DNA of 64,000 nt, from positions 29,462 to 93,461 of the forward strand of contig CAYHCE010000008.1 in the NCBI GenBank assembly GCA_964355015.1, given 5' to 3'. Shown in pieces: positions 25,783 through 34,597 of this stretch. The translations under genes and the position numbers were made by a program. Below the pieces are notes generated by a model. It did no database searches, was not told the origin of the DNA, and was given only the letters and a program-made list of their open reading frames with translations. Position 1 is the stretch's first letter; each line of letters starts with the position of its first letter. The stretch is from CAYHCE01 sp964355015 (GTDB taxonomy: Bacteria > Cyanobacteriota > Cyanobacteriia > PCC-6307 > Cyanobiaceae).

Positions 25783-26493
25783 TTGGCTGCTGTTCTGATC
25801 ACGGGTGCTTCCCGGGGCATAGGTGCGGCGGCTGCCCGGCGCTTCGCTGCCGCCGGCTGGGATCTGCTGCTGCTGGCGCGATCCGGCGAGGATCTTCAGT
25901 CCGTCGCGGCTCCCCTGCGCGAGGGCGGGCGCAGGGTGGAGTGCCTCAGCCTCGATCTGAGCGATCCCGAGCTGATCGCCCCCGCCCTCGGCAACCTGCT
26001 GGGACGGGGACTGGATCCATCGGTGGTGATCAACAACGCCGGTGCGGCTTACACCGGATCGCTGGCGGAGATGGAACTGGGGCGCTGGCAATGGCTGCTG
26101 CAGCTCAATCTCACCAGCGTCTTCCAGCTCTGCCAGGGCGTTCTGCCGCTGCTGCGCTCGGCAGGCGGCGGGATGATCATCAACGTCAGCAGCCATGCGG
26201 CCCGCAGCGCCTTCCCCGATTGGGGGGCTTACTGCACCACCAAGGCCGCTCTGGAATCGTTCAGCCGCTGCCTGGCGGTCGAGGAACGGCCCCATGGGAT
26301 CCGTGTCAGCACGCTCACGCTCGGAGCGGTGGATACACCGCTCTGGGTGACGGAAACCGTCCACAGTTCCTTCGATCGGCGTGCCATGCTTGACCCCGAT
26401 CAAGCCGCGGATGCCCTGCTGTTCCTCGCTCAGCAGCCTCCGTCCCAGGTGGTGGAGGACCTGACCCTCATGCCCGCCTCCGGCGTCCTCTGA
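25783..26493 (+). CDS. Short-chain dehydrogenase/reductase (SDR)
   Basis: A 236-residue classical SDR: NAD(P) motif T-G-x3-G-I-G (ITGASRGIGAAAARR), NNAG at about residues 84-87, catalytic Ser in INVSSHAARS and Y-x3-K in YCTTKAALESF. The start is a TTG at 25783, which directly precedes the conserved beta-strand; no ATG is available. It lies 24 bases after accA and 7 before folE, so it may be co-transcribed. The substrate is unknown. Confidence 0.85.
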   Translation: MAAVLITGASRGIGAAAARRFAAAGWDLLLLARSGEDLQSVAAPLREGGRRVECLSLDLSDPELIAPALGNLLGRGLDPSVVINNAGAAYTGSLAEMELGRWQWLLQLNLTSVFQLCQGVLPLLRSAGGGMIINVSSHAARSAFPDWGAYCTTKAALESFSRCLAVEERPHGIRVSTLTLGAVDTPLWVTETVHSSFDRRAMLDPDQAADALLFLAQQPPSQVVEDLTLMPASGVL

Positions 26494-26500
26494 GTCTTCC

Positions 26501-27244
26501 ATGACCTCCACCCTTCCCCCCAGCCAGTTCTCCAGAGCCATCACTCCGGAGGCAGGCCCCAGCCCGGTCAGTCTGCGCATCCGGGAGCGCCTGCAACAGG
26601 CCGGCGTCTCCTTCTTCGCCAACGACAACGTGGCGGACTACCTGCTTGAAGGTGAGCTGGAGCAGCTGGAGATCGAAGTCGCCGGCAAGGTGCGCGAAAT
26701 GCTGCGCAGCCTCGTGATCGACATCGACAATGACCACAACACCGAGGAAACAGCCGAGCGGGTCGCACGGATGTATCTGCAGGAAGTGTTCAAAGGTCGC
26801 TATCACAAGCAGCCCAAGATCGCCAGTTTTCCTAACGTCAAGAAGCTGGATGAGATCTACACCGTGGGGCCGATCTCGATCCGCTCAGCCTGCTCTCACC
26901 ATCTGGTGCCGATCCTGGGCAACTGCTGGATCGGGATCAAGCCCGGTGATCGCGTCATCGGCCTCTCCAAGTTCGCCCGGGTGGCCGACTGGGTCTTCTC
27001 CCGTCCCCACATCCAGGAGGAAGCGGTGATGATCCTGGCCGACGAGATCGAGCGCCTCTGCATGCCCCAGGGACTGGCGATCCTGGTCAAGGCGCAGCAC
27101 TACTGCATGAAATGGCGGGGCGTCAAGGAACCCCAGACCAGCATGGTCAACTCCGTGGTCCGTGGCGACTTCCGCCACGATCCGAGCCTGAAGCAGGAGT
27201 TCTTCGAGCTGGTCCGGCAGCAGGAGTCGATGCTTTCGACCTGA
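26501..27244 (+). CDS. folE: GTP cyclohydrolase I
   Basis: A 247-residue enzyme that makes 7,8-dihydroneopterin triphosphate, the first step of folate (and tetrahydropterin) synthesis. Zinc ligands are in RSACSHHLVPI and AQHYCMKWRG, and the G-L-S-K-F-A-R-V motif (VIGLSKFARVADW) is intact. It sits in the accA-SDR-folE run, 7 bases after the SDR, and converges on trpF with a 34-base gap. Confidence 0.95.
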   Translation: MTSTLPPSQFSRAITPEAGPSPVSLRIRERLQQAGVSFFANDNVADYLLEGELEQLEIEVAGKVREMLRSLVIDIDNDHNTEETAERVARMYLQEVFKGRYHKQPKIASFPNVKKLDEIYTVGPISIRSACSHHLVPILGNCWIGIKPGDRVIGLSKFARVADWVFSRPHIQEEAVMILADEIERLCMPQGLAILVKAQHYCMKWRGVKEPQTSMVNSVVRGDFRHDPSLKQEFFELVRQQESMLST

Positions 27245-27278
27245 GTCCCTTGCTTGCTGCCCTGTCGTTTGAAGGCCC

Positions 27279-27926
27279 TCAGCCCGCTTCCCTCACGGCG
27301 TGTACCAGCTGTTCAACCCGCTCCAGGTTTTTTTCTCCGGGGAATACCTCCACCCCACTGGAAGCGTCCAGTCCGAAGGGGCTCAGATCCCGGAGAACCC
27401 CTGCCGCGTTCTCCGGGGTGATGCCGCCAGCCAGCCACCAGGGCAGGCCCGGCTCAAAGCCGCGCAACCACTCGACAGGCAGCCGCTGGCCGCTTCCGCC
27501 CAGCTGGTCGGGCACCCAGGCGTCGAGCAGCACGGCTTCCACCACTCCCAGATACCCCCGGGCGCGCTCCAGATCCTCTGGGCTGCGGATGCGCAGAGCC
27601 TTCCAGAGTGCACAACCCAGCTCTCGCCCCAGGGCCTCGCAGCGAGCGGGGGATTCCTGGCCATGCAACTGCACGACCTGATGGCCCCGGCTGGGGGATA
27701 GCTGCTCCAGCTCCTCGTTGGCCGGATTCGCCACCACCAGCACGCCACGACAGGCGGGGCGTGCCTGGGCCATGGCCGCGAACAGGCTCGGTCGTGCCTC
27801 CGGCTCGAGCCAGCGCGGGGACGAACGTACCGCGATCACCCCGACGGCATCCACCCCCAGAGTCGCCACGGCGGCCGCCTGGCGTGCCGAACGCAGACCG
27901 CAGATTTTCAGCTGGGGGACGCTCAC
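27279..27926 (-). CDS. trpF: Phosphoribosylanthranilate isomerase
   Basis: A 215-residue (beta/alpha)8 enzyme of tryptophan synthesis. It begins with GTG and the family start P-Q-L-K-I-C-G-L-R-S (catalytic Cys in KICG). VVQLHGQES, LLDAW and LAGGITPENA (phosphate-binding) follow in order, with a D near DASSGVE. It diverges from the site-2 protease gene. Fully typical. Confidence 0.95.
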   Translation of the reverse strand: MSVPQLKICGLRSARQAAAVATLGVDAVGVIAVRSSPRWLEPEARPSLFAAMAQARPACRGVLVVANPANEELEQLSPSRGHQVVQLHGQESPARCEALGRELGCALWKALRIRSPEDLERARGYLGVVEAVLLDAWVPDQLGGSGQRLPVEWLRGFEPGLPWWLAGGITPENAAGVLRDLSPFGLDASSGVEVFPGEKNLERVEQLVHAVREAG

Positions 27927-28007
27927 GGCAGGAACGGCGCTGCAGCCTTTCTAGGATCGGGGTTACACGTCCTCGGGTCCCCCTGAGGCACCGCCGGGAT
28001 CGGACGC

Positions 28008-29234
28008 GTGGGCGACGGATGGCAGCTGTTCAAGATTCGAGGCATTCCCCTGCGGATCCATCCCAGCTGGTTCCTGATCGTCGTGCTGGCGACCATGGGA
28101 TTCCAGCAGCAGTACGCCGCCCGGCTTGCCGGACAGGCCTCGCCCGGCATTCTCTGGTTGCTGTCGCTCGGTACGGCCCTGCTCCTGTTCGTCTCGGTGC
28201 TGCTGCATGAGCTGGGGCATTCACTGGTGGCGATCGCCCACGGGGTGAAGGTGCGCAGCATCACCCTGTTCCTGCTGGGGGGCGTCGCCAGCGTGGAACG
28301 GGAATGCAGCACCGCCATGGGTGCCTTCCAGGTGGCGGCGGCGGGCCCCCTGGTCAGCCTGCTGCTTGCTGTGCTGCTGCTGGCCGGCAGCCATGGCGTC
28401 TCCCACCTCTCCCCTCTGCTCGGCGAAATGGTGGGCCAGCTGGGGGCTCTCAACCTGGTGCTCGCCCTGTTCAATCTCCTGCCCGGCCTGCCCCTTGACG
28501 GCGGCCTGATCCTCAAGGCGCTGGTATGGCAGTGGACCGGCAGCCAGCGACGGGGCATCCAGGTGGCGGCTGCCAGTGGTCGTTTCCTCTCCCTGATGGC
28601 GGTGGGAATGGGAACGCTGCTGGTGCTCAGAGGTGCAGGCTTCGGGGCGTTCTGGCTGATCCTTCTGGGCTGGTTCGGCTTGGGGGCCTCCCGCAACCAG
28701 ATGCAACTGCTGGCGGTGCAGAAAGCCCTCAGGGAGCTGACGGTGCGGGAGGTCGCACGACGACGCTTCCGCGTTCTCGAGGCCGACACCAGCCTGCGGG
28801 AACTCAGCCGGATCCGGCGCAGCGAGACCAGCGGTCCGACCGACTGGGTGCTGGTCTGCGACCGCGGGCGCTGGAAGGGCGTGATCGATGACGAGCCCTT
28901 GCAGAACCTGCCTGTGCAGCGCTGGGACCTGGAGCGCGTGGGCGACCATCACAAGCCCCTCACCAGCCTGCCCACGATTCAGGATGATGCACCTCTCTGG
29001 CGTGCCGCCGTTCAGCTCGATGAGCCAGGCGTCGACCGCCTGCTGGTGCTCGGCTCCGCCGGCCTGCCCACCGGCACCGTCGAGCGACCGGAGATCTCGG
29101 AAGCGGTGTTGGGCCGTCTCGGCCTGCGGCTCCCGCCACCGCTGCTGGAGGCGGCGCGGCGCCAGGGTGCCTATCCGCTCGGTATGGCCCTGGGTCAGGT
29201 GGCACGAGGCATGGCGGATGGCGGCGATGTGTAG
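28008..29234 (+). CDS. Site-2 protease family intramembrane metalloprotease (M50)
   Basis: A 408-residue multi-helix membrane protein. Zinc motif H-E-L-G-H in SVLLHELGHSLVA (about residues 67-73) and the second site N-x-L-P-G-L-P-L-D-G-G (FNLLPGLPLDGGLIL) are both present. The C-terminal 180 residues are soluble and resemble CBS-like pairs, as in the SpoIVFB-type group with CBS domains. S2P enzymes cut membrane-bound anti-sigma or signal proteins. The start is GTG. Its 3' end overlaps the lipoate-ligase-like gene by 40 bases on the other strand. Confidence 0.9.
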   Translation: MGDGWQLFKIRGIPLRIHPSWFLIVVLATMGFQQQYAARLAGQASPGILWLLSLGTALLLFVSVLLHELGHSLVAIAHGVKVRSITLFLLGGVASVERECSTAMGAFQVAAAGPLVSLLLAVLLLAGSHGVSHLSPLLGEMVGQLGALNLVLALFNLLPGLPLDGGLILKALVWQWTGSQRRGIQVAAASGRFLSLMAVGMGTLLVLRGAGFGAFWLILLGWFGLGASRNQMQLLAVQKALRELTVREVARRRFRVLEADTSLRELSRIRRSETSGPTDWVLVCDRGRWKGVIDDEPLQNLPVQRWDLERVGDHHKPLTSLPTIQDDAPLWRAAVQLDEPGVDRLLVLGSAGLPTGTVERPEISEAVLGRLGLRLPPPLLEAARRQGAYPLGMALGQVARGMADGGDV

Positions 29235-30040
29235 CTCAGACCGGCCCGAGCCGCCCCACTGACACGGAAGCGCTGGCGCCGAGCATCGATCGCGGCCCAC
29301 TCCCACTCGCTCAGGGGTTCCGTCTGCAGCGGCCCTCCGCCGAGGTGGGTTTCGGCCGCCTGGCGCAGCTGAAGCTCAAGCGCCCCCTGCCCAAGTGGCA
29401 GGGGCGCCAGGCAGGGGGGGGGAGCGTCGAACAGCTCCTGCCAGAGCCGAGCCGGGGGTTCGATCAGCAGAGAGCCGTGCTGGAGCAGCTGGCCACGACG
29501 CCAGAGCTGGGCGCTGCCGATCCGCTTGGCCCCGTTGGCCTCGACGAGATCAGCGCTGGTGCTCGAGGCGAAGCAGCTGGCGCGATCCAGGCACGGCCCG
29601 GCCTGGCCGAACGTCAGAGGGTGGCCCAGGTCCGCCAGGGCATGGCCGAGCCAGGCACTGGCGAAGGCATAGGCCTCACGGCGCTGCCGCGGCGCTTCTG
29701 GCCAGAGCACGGCATAGGTGAGGCAACCGCCATGAAGAACGGCCCGGCCGCCGCTTGGGCGGCGCACCATGGCGATGCGCCCTGCGGCCAGGGCCCTGCT
29801 CCAGGCGGGTTCGATGCGGCGTTGATGGAAGCCGAGCGACAGGGTGGGCCTTGCCCAGGAGTACAGCCGCAGCACCGCCTGACCACGGCCCAGCACCAGC
29901 TCGTCCAGCAGCCAGTCGTCGATCGCCATCTGCCAGTCACCCCCGAGCCGCAGGGGAGGGATCCAGCGCCAGCTGGCCGGGAAGCGCGGCGCCGTCAAGG
30001 AAACTGGTGGCTCCACAGGCGAAGGCACGAACGGGACCAT
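29195..30040 (-). CDS. Lipoate/octanoate-protein ligase-like (BPL/LplA/LipB) family protein
   Basis: A 281-residue protein with W-x-M-A-I-D-D-W-L-L-D near the start, RPSGGRAVLHGG (the R-R-x-S/T-G-G-G/R-x-V-x-H motif of lipoate and biotin ligases) and a lysine in NGAKRIGSAQ that would bind the acyl group. It either attaches octanoate or lipoate to carrier proteins or acts as LipM-like transferase. The start codon (CAT at 30038-30040) overlaps the start of the divergent exporter gene; a GTG at 30016 is an alternative. Confidence 0.82.
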   Translation of the reverse strand: MVPFVPSPVEPPVSLTAPRFPASWRWIPPLRLGGDWQMAIDDWLLDELVLGRGQAVLRLYSWARPTLSLGFHQRRIEPAWSRALAAGRIAMVRRPSGGRAVLHGGCLTYAVLWPEAPRQRREAYAFASAWLGHALADLGHPLTFGQAGPCLDRASCFASSTSADLVEANGAKRIGSAQLWRRGQLLQHGSLLIEPPARLWQELFDAPPPCLAPLPLGQGALELQLRQAAETHLGGGPLQTEPLSEWEWAAIDARRQRFRVSGAARAGLSYTSPPSAMPRAT

Positions 30041-30800
30041 GCTGGGCGAGACCTTGATCCTGGTGTCGCTCGGGCTGCTGGCGGGTCTGCTCTCCGGCCT
30101 GTTGGGCATCGGCGGCGGGCTGGTGTTCTCGCCGATCCTGCTGCTGCTGGGCCTGCCACCGCATGTGGCCCTGGCCACCAGCACCGTGGCGATCGTCCCC
30201 ACCACCCTCGGGGGCACCTGGGTGCACCTGCGACAGGGCCGGCTGCTGGCCGGGCCTGCCCTGGCGATCGGCCTCAGTGCCGCGCTCAGCGGCCTGCTGT
30301 TCAGCCGGCTGGGTGGGTGGCTCAGCGGCGGGCATCTCCTGGCCCTGCAGGCGGCGATGTACGTGCTGCTGACCCTGATGATCGAGCCGCGGCCTGGCGG
30401 TGGAAACGATCCCCCCGCCCAGCGGCTTCCCCTGGCCGGCCTGGCCGGGGTGGGAACGGTGGCTGGATTTGCCGGAGGCCTGCTGGGCGTGGGCGGTGGG
30501 CTGCTGATGGTGCCATTGATGGTGCGGGGACTGCAGCTGCCGATCCGGGAGGCGATCCGACTCAGCACCCTGGCGGTGCTGTGCTCCGCCTCGACGGCTT
30601 CGCTGGCTTTTCTGAGTGGTGGGCGAGCCGAGGGCGGCATGGCCCTGCTGCTGGGAGCCACAGCTGCCGTGGCCGCCCGCTGGTCCGCCGCCCGTCTCGA
30701 CCGCGTAGGGGAGGGGACGCTGGTGCTGCTGCTGCGCCTGCTCACGGGCCTGCTGGCGCTGGACAGCGGCCGCAGAGCCCTCAGCCTGCTGGTGGGCTGA
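30039..30800 (+). CDS. TauE/SafE family sulfite or anion exporter-like membrane protein
   Basis: A 253-residue membrane protein with about eight helices and two copies of the family's G-x-L-x-G-L-L-G-I-G-G-G-x-V/L-x-x-P motif (GLLSGLLGIGGGLVFSP near residue 15-31 and GGLLGVGGGLLMVPLM near 145). Members move sulfite, sulfoacetate or other organosulfur anions; the substrate is unknown. The start ATG overlaps on the opposite strand with that of the lipoate-ligase-like gene. The 3' end overlaps crr6 by 20 bases (convergent). Confidence 0.88.
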   Translation: MLGETLILVSLGLLAGLLSGLLGIGGGLVFSPILLLLGLPPHVALATSTVAIVPTTLGGTWVHLRQGRLLAGPALAIGLSAALSGLLFSRLGGWLSGGHLLALQAAMYVLLTLMIEPRPGGGNDPPAQRLPLAGLAGVGTVAGFAGGLLGVGGGLLMVPLMVRGLQLPIREAIRLSTLAVLCSASTASLAFLSGGRAEGGMALLLGATAAVAARWSAARLDRVGEGTLVLLLRLLTGLLALDSGRRALSLLVG

Positions 30801-31272
30801 AGGGAAGCCAGAAGGAGGGATCCAGCTCGAAGCCCAGCACGGCCGCCATCTGCCCAAGCCCCTCCCGGCAGCTGATCCCCTCCCGCCGGCTCCAGACATC
30901 GAGCAGGAAGAAGCGATGGGTGATCCACAGCTCCAGGCTCTCCGGCGCGAAGCGGATGCCCTCGTTGCGGCTGAAGCCATGGGGAAGGAGCATGGCCACG
31001 TGGCGGGTGAGCTGGCCGCTGCTGCGCTCCAGGACGAGCGGCAGCCAGGGGTGAAGGGCATCCGCCCTCAGGCTCCAGAGCCGCAGCTCCGGCAGCTCCG
31101 AGAGTTCGCGGGGATCCTCAGCCGGCCGGGGCCAGTCGAAGGCGAGGCTCAGCTCTCCAGCCCGATCCAGCAGGGCGGCCGGCGGCAGATCGCTCCAGGG
31201 CTGCAGCGCAGACACGTCCAGGGCGAGGATCCGGTCCGCGGTGAGGGTGAGCGTGAGGGAGGAAAGGGCCAT
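30781..31272 (-). CDS. crr6: CRR6 family NdhI maturation factor
   Basis: A 163-residue protein. LTADRILALDVSAL, LAFDWPRPAEDPRELSELPE and HGFSRNEGIRF (in the family ...PHQFSRTEGI...) match cyanobacterial/plastid CRR6, which is needed to mature NdhI and assemble the membrane-arm/hydrophilic arm of NDH-1. That fits the NDH-1 CO2-uptake subunits later in the window (47-51 kb). An ATG at 31272 is used rather than the adjacent TTG. It is divergent from psaM, separated by 89 bases. Confidence 0.82.
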   Translation of the reverse strand: MALSSLTLTLTADRILALDVSALQPWSDLPPAALLDRAGELSLAFDWPRPAEDPRELSELPELRLWSLRADALHPWLPLVLERSSGQLTRHVAMLLPHGFSRNEGIRFAPESLELWITHRFFLLDVWSRREGISCREGLGQMAAVLGFELDPSFWLPFSPPAG

Positions 31273-31361
31273 CAAGAGCTGTGACAGCCCGCGGGCGGAG
31301 GCCGGCTGCGGGCGGGATGGAGCCGAACAATGGTGGCGATCTCCGTTTCCTATCGTCGGTC

Positions 31362-31466
31362 ATGGTCACAACACTCAGCCAGGCAGAGGTGCTGATTGCT
31401 CTCGTCGTCGCCGCCCACGCCGGGGTGCTGGCGATTCGCCTTTGCGTCAGCCTCTACCGCGCCTGA
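31362..31466 (+). CDS. psaM: Photosystem I reaction center subunit XII (PsaM)
   Basis: A 34-residue one-helix protein, too short for most gene finders. Its pattern L-x7-AL-V-x-A-x-x-A-V-L-A-x-R-L-x-x-x-L-Y matches PsaM (family form: ...VALVIALLPAVLAFRLSTELY). PsaM sits at the trimer interface of PSI near PsaB/PsaI and helps stabilise the trimer. ATG at 31362, stop at 31464-31466. Divergent from crr6. Confidence 0.85.
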   Translation: MVTTLSQAEVLIALVVAAHAGVLAIRLCVSLYRA

Positions 31467-31564
31467 ATCGTCCAGGCCCCTTGGCAGTGGCCCTCTGAAC
31501 TGCTAGAAGCGGACGATTCAATCCCTTGTTCGTTCCCTTGGCCGTCGCACAGCAGATTCCATCC

Positions 31565-32035
31565 GTGTCCGCTGTTCAGCGTCAGTCCGGTACCCGCCGG
31601 CAGCGCTCTGGCACCAGTGGACAAGCTCCCCATCCCCAGACCGTCGTCGTGGCTGGGGGTCGGGGAACGCGGAGGTCCGGGTTGGCTTCGAGCGAGCGCC
31701 AGGAGGTGCTCTTCAGTATGATCGGCCTCAGTATCAAGCTGGGTAGCGCCCTGCTCGCCTGTCTGAGCCTGGTTCACTTGTCGGGCGCCTATCAGCAGCG
31801 TCTTGATCAGCACGGAGAATTGCGTGCCATTCTGGACATCGAACAAGCCAAACTGCGCAAAGCCCAGGAGCGCTTTGACCAGCTCTTTGTCACCGATGGG
31901 GAACAGCGCCTGATCCGGGAGCAGGATCAATGGATCGCTCCCAATCGTCTCCGGATCGTCTGGAACGAACCCCGTTCACGCACCAGCCAGGAACTGATCA
32001 GTGCGGATCCGACACCACTGAAGGCTGTCCGCTGA
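31565..32035 (+). CDS. Bitopic membrane protein with coiled-coil, FtsB/DivIC-like topology
   Basis: About 156 residues: a polar R/S/G-rich N-terminus, one transmembrane helix (LSIKLGSALLACLSLVHLSG), then a charged coiled-coil-like segment (QQRLDQHGELRAILDIEQAK). This resembles the FtsB/FtsL division proteins in layout only; sequence similarity is not clear. The GTG at 31565 is my choice, the frame is open from a TTG at 31526. It lies upstream of por. Function not assigned. Confidence 0.55.
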   Translation: MSAVQRQSGTRRQRSGTSGQAPHPQTVVVAGGRGTRRSGLASSERQEVLFSMIGLSIKLGSALLACLSLVHLSGAYQQRLDQHGELRAILDIEQAKLRKAQERFDQLFVTDGEQRLIREQDQWIAPNRLRIVWNEPRSRTSQELISADPTPLKAVR

Positions 32036-32134
32036 TCAGCCCCATCGTGTCCGTCTGTTGAATCTTTTCTCAGGCTCGGTCTGGTTTCGGTTCTGGATTA
32101 CTTAGGTTGGATCTCCTCGTAGTGACGCGCCCCG

Positions 32135-33148
32135 ATGGCGTCCGATCCCACCATCTCCGCCACTCCCCTCGCAGCCGCCGGCAAGTCAGGCATCCCAGGC
32201 ACCGTGATGATCACCGGGGCCTCTTCAGGGGTCGGCCTCCATGCCGCCAAGGCATTGGTGGATCGGGGCTGGCACGTGGTGATGGCCTGCCGCGACGTCC
32301 CCAAGGCCCAGGCTGCTGCAAGAGCGCTCGCCATTTCCGACGTCGCCCTCACCCACCTGCAGGTGGATCTGGGCGATCTCAGCAGCGTGCGTCGTCTGGT
32401 GGAGGCCTTCCATGCCACCGGCAGACCCCTCGATGCCCTGGTCTGCAATGCCGCGGTGTACAAGCCGCGGCTGAAGGAACCTGAACGCTCCCCCGAGGGC
32501 TACGAGCTCTCGATGGCCACCAACCACTTCGGCCATTTCCTGCTGATCCATCTGTTGCTGGAGGATCTGAAGCGCTCGTCCCATCCCTCCCGCCGGCTGG
32601 TGATCCTGGGCACGGTGACGGCCAACTCCAAGGAGCTGGGTGGCAAGATACCGATTCCGGCCCCGGCCGATCTGGGGGATCTCTCCGGCTTCGCTGCCGG
32701 GTTCAAGGCTCCGATCGCCATGGCCGATGGCAAACGTTTCAAGCCGGGCAAGGCCTACAAGGACAGCAAGCTCTGCAACATGATCACCACTCAGGAGCTG
32801 CACCGCCGGCTGCATGGATCCACCGGAATCGTGTTCACTTCCCTCTACCCCGGCTGCGTCGCCGACACCCCCCTGTTCCGCAATACCCCACGGGCTTTTC
32901 AGACGATCTTTCCCTGGTTCCAGAAGAACATCACCGGTGGCTATGTGACCCAGGAACTGGCCGGCGAGCGCGTTGCCCAGGTGGTGGCCGATCCGGATTT
33001 CGCCGAGTCGGGGGCGCACTGGAGCTGGGGGAACCGGCAGAAACAGGGGGGCAAGCAGTTCGTGCAGGAACTCTCCGAGAAGGCCAGCGATCCCGCCACC
33101 GCGGCGAAGACCTGGGATCTCTCCCTCCGGCTCGTGGGCCTCAGCTGA
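32135..33148 (+). CDS. por: Light-dependent protochlorophyllide oxidoreductase (LPOR)
   Basis: A 337-residue SDR-type enzyme that reduces protochlorophyllide with NADPH when lit. Features: T-G-A-S-S-G-V-G nucleotide motif, NAAVYKPRLKEP, catalytic Y-K-D-S-K (KAYKDSKLCNM), and the conserved YPGCVADTPLFRN with the cysteine of the pigment site. It is adjacent to the dark-operative enzyme genes chlL, chlB and chlN, so the cell can make chlorophyll in light and dark. The preceding 99 bases are AT-richer and likely carry its promoter. Confidence 0.96.
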   Translation: MASDPTISATPLAAAGKSGIPGTVMITGASSGVGLHAAKALVDRGWHVVMACRDVPKAQAAARALAISDVALTHLQVDLGDLSSVRRLVEAFHATGRPLDALVCNAAVYKPRLKEPERSPEGYELSMATNHFGHFLLIHLLLEDLKRSSHPSRRLVILGTVTANSKELGGKIPIPAPADLGDLSGFAAGFKAPIAMADGKRFKPGKAYKDSKLCNMITTQELHRRLHGSTGIVFTSLYPGCVADTPLFRNTPRAFQTIFPWFQKNITGGYVTQELAGERVAQVVADPDFAESGAHWSWGNRQKQGGKQFVQELSEKASDPATAAKTWDLSLRLVGLS

Positions 33149-33158
33149 GGAGAGAACG

Positions 33159-33668
33159 ATGACGCGCACGATCCGCTGGGTTCTCGGTCTGTTGCTGGCA
33201 GGGGTGCTGCTGGTCGCGGCTGTGGTGTTCCTCCCCTTCTCCGACTGGCTGCCAGGCGGCACCGTCGCCGATGTTCCGACCCAGCAGGTTGTGAACGGCT
33301 CGGCCTTCAATCGTCTCTTCCCGGCCGCCGAGGCAGGGACAAGCCTCACCTTCTCCCAGGAGAAGCGCGGCTTCAGCGAGGCGCGGCTGAAAAGTGGCGA
33401 TGCCGTGCTTGCCCTGCTGGCCATTTCCGACACCATCACGGCACCGGAGGCACGCGCCAAGTTCGATCTGGCCCGTGAACGGCTCGATGGCTGGCCGCTG
33501 GTGGAGCAGGGCGAGCATGCCAGCGCCCTGCTGGTGGCCGATCGCTTCCAGGTGAAGGTGATCGAACAGAACGGGGCACTGGATGTCGGTAAGCGCCACG
33601 AGGTGCTCGAGCGCTTCGACCTTCAGGGTCTTGCCTCTCTCCGTCCCGCCCTCAGCCCCGCCACCTGA
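33159..33668 (+). CDS. Membrane-anchored protein of unknown function
   Basis: A 169-residue protein with an N-terminal transmembrane or signal segment (WVLGLLLAGVLLVAAVVFLP) and an otherwise soluble C-terminal domain with no recognised motif. A good Shine-Dalgarno (GAGGAGAGA) precedes the ATG, and the gap to por is 10 bases, so it is likely co-transcribed with por. No family recognised; a thylakoid-lumen or periplasmic role is plausible. Confidence 0.65.
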   Translation: MTRTIRWVLGLLLAGVLLVAAVVFLPFSDWLPGGTVADVPTQQVVNGSAFNRLFPAAEAGTSLTFSQEKRGFSEARLKSGDAVLALLAISDTITAPEARAKFDLARERLDGWPLVEQGEHASALLVADRFQVKVIEQNGALDVGKRHEVLERFDLQGLASLRPALSPAT

Positions 33669-33702
33669 GCCCCGTCTGCTGCCTACCGAGGCCTTCCTCC
33701 CC

Positions 33703-34590
33703 ATGAGCCGTCCCGTTCTCGAACGCCTGGAGCGCCTGCCGCGCCGCGGCCTCACAGTGCTCGCCCTCCAGGGCATCAGCCTGCTGGTGCCAGGCGGCTG
33801 GAACAACACCACCCGGGCCGAGGATCTGATCGCCGAGGTGATCGGCAGCCGCGATCCCCAGCTTGTTGCCCAGGTGCGGGCCCGCGCCGACCTGCTCAGC
33901 CAGGCGCGCCATGAGGGCTACGGCCGGGCTTTGAGCCTTTACGATGCGGTGAACCGCTCCCAGCACGCCACCGGTGGATTACGTTTCCTGGCCAACGTAA
34001 CGGCGGGGTTGCCCCTGCTCAAACGGATCTCCAGCATCACGCCGCCCGCTGACACCCTGCAGGCAGTGGATCTGAGCCTGAAGGTGGGCGCCGAGTTGCT
34101 GGCGTTCACCCAGGTGAACGGCCTGCCGGGAGACAGCTTCGTCGACTTTGGCGCGGCTCTGGCCGACTATGCCGGGGAGGCCAGGGTACGGATGGCGGCC
34201 CTGATCTGCTTTGATGGCCTGCTGCCTCTGGGCGATCAGGCCTTGCAACGCCTGGATGGACTGCTGGGTGCGGCCGGCCCCCAGGAGCTGCGCCAGCTGC
34301 CCGCCTACGGGCGAATGGCAGCGATGATTCCGGGCCGTGGCGATCAAGCCCATCTGAGCTTCCTGCGCAAAGGGGTGGATCAATGGCTGGGCTGGGCCGG
34401 CGGCTTCGTGGGCGAGTTGGGGCTGTCGGGCCAGAAAGCTGTTCGGGCCCTCGAAATCAGCATCGGACCCTGGCAGGGACGGATGGATCAGCTGGCCGCC
34501 TTCCTCGACGCCTTCACAGACACCTACGCCCACACGGGTGTGCAGGCGGTGGCCCGCCGGCTGGTGGAGCGGGCCGCCGCTGAAATCTGA
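33703..34590 (+). CDS. Conserved hypothetical helical protein
   Basis: A 295-residue, mostly helical soluble protein. Opening residues R-P-V-L-E-R-L-E-R-L-P-R-R-G are basic. No motif I recognise. It starts 34 bases after the preceding membrane protein on the same strand, hence likely the third gene of a por unit. Converges on chlL with a gap of 7 bases. Confidence 0.6.
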   Translation: MSRPVLERLERLPRRGLTVLALQGISLLVPGGWNNTTRAEDLIAEVIGSRDPQLVAQVRARADLLSQARHEGYGRALSLYDAVNRSQHATGGLRFLANVTAGLPLLKRISSITPPADTLQAVDLSLKVGAELLAFTQVNGLPGDSFVDFGAALADYAGEARVRMAALICFDGLLPLGDQALQRLDGLLGAAGPQELRQLPAYGRMAAMIPGRGDQAHLSFLRKGVDQWLGWAGGFVGELGLSGQKAVRALEISIGPWQGRMDQLAAFLDAFTDTYAHTGVQAVARRLVERAAAEI

Positions 34591-34597
34591 ACGAGGC

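Noticed and set aside
24553..26628. Long minus-strand frame over aar, accA and SDR
   Set aside because: Crosses several certain plus-strand genes; composition typical of antisense in high GC DNA.
29195..30928. 577-residue minus frame extending the lipoate-ligase-like gene
   Set aside because: Residues upstream of 30040 are the reverse of the TauE-type gene and have no conserved features.
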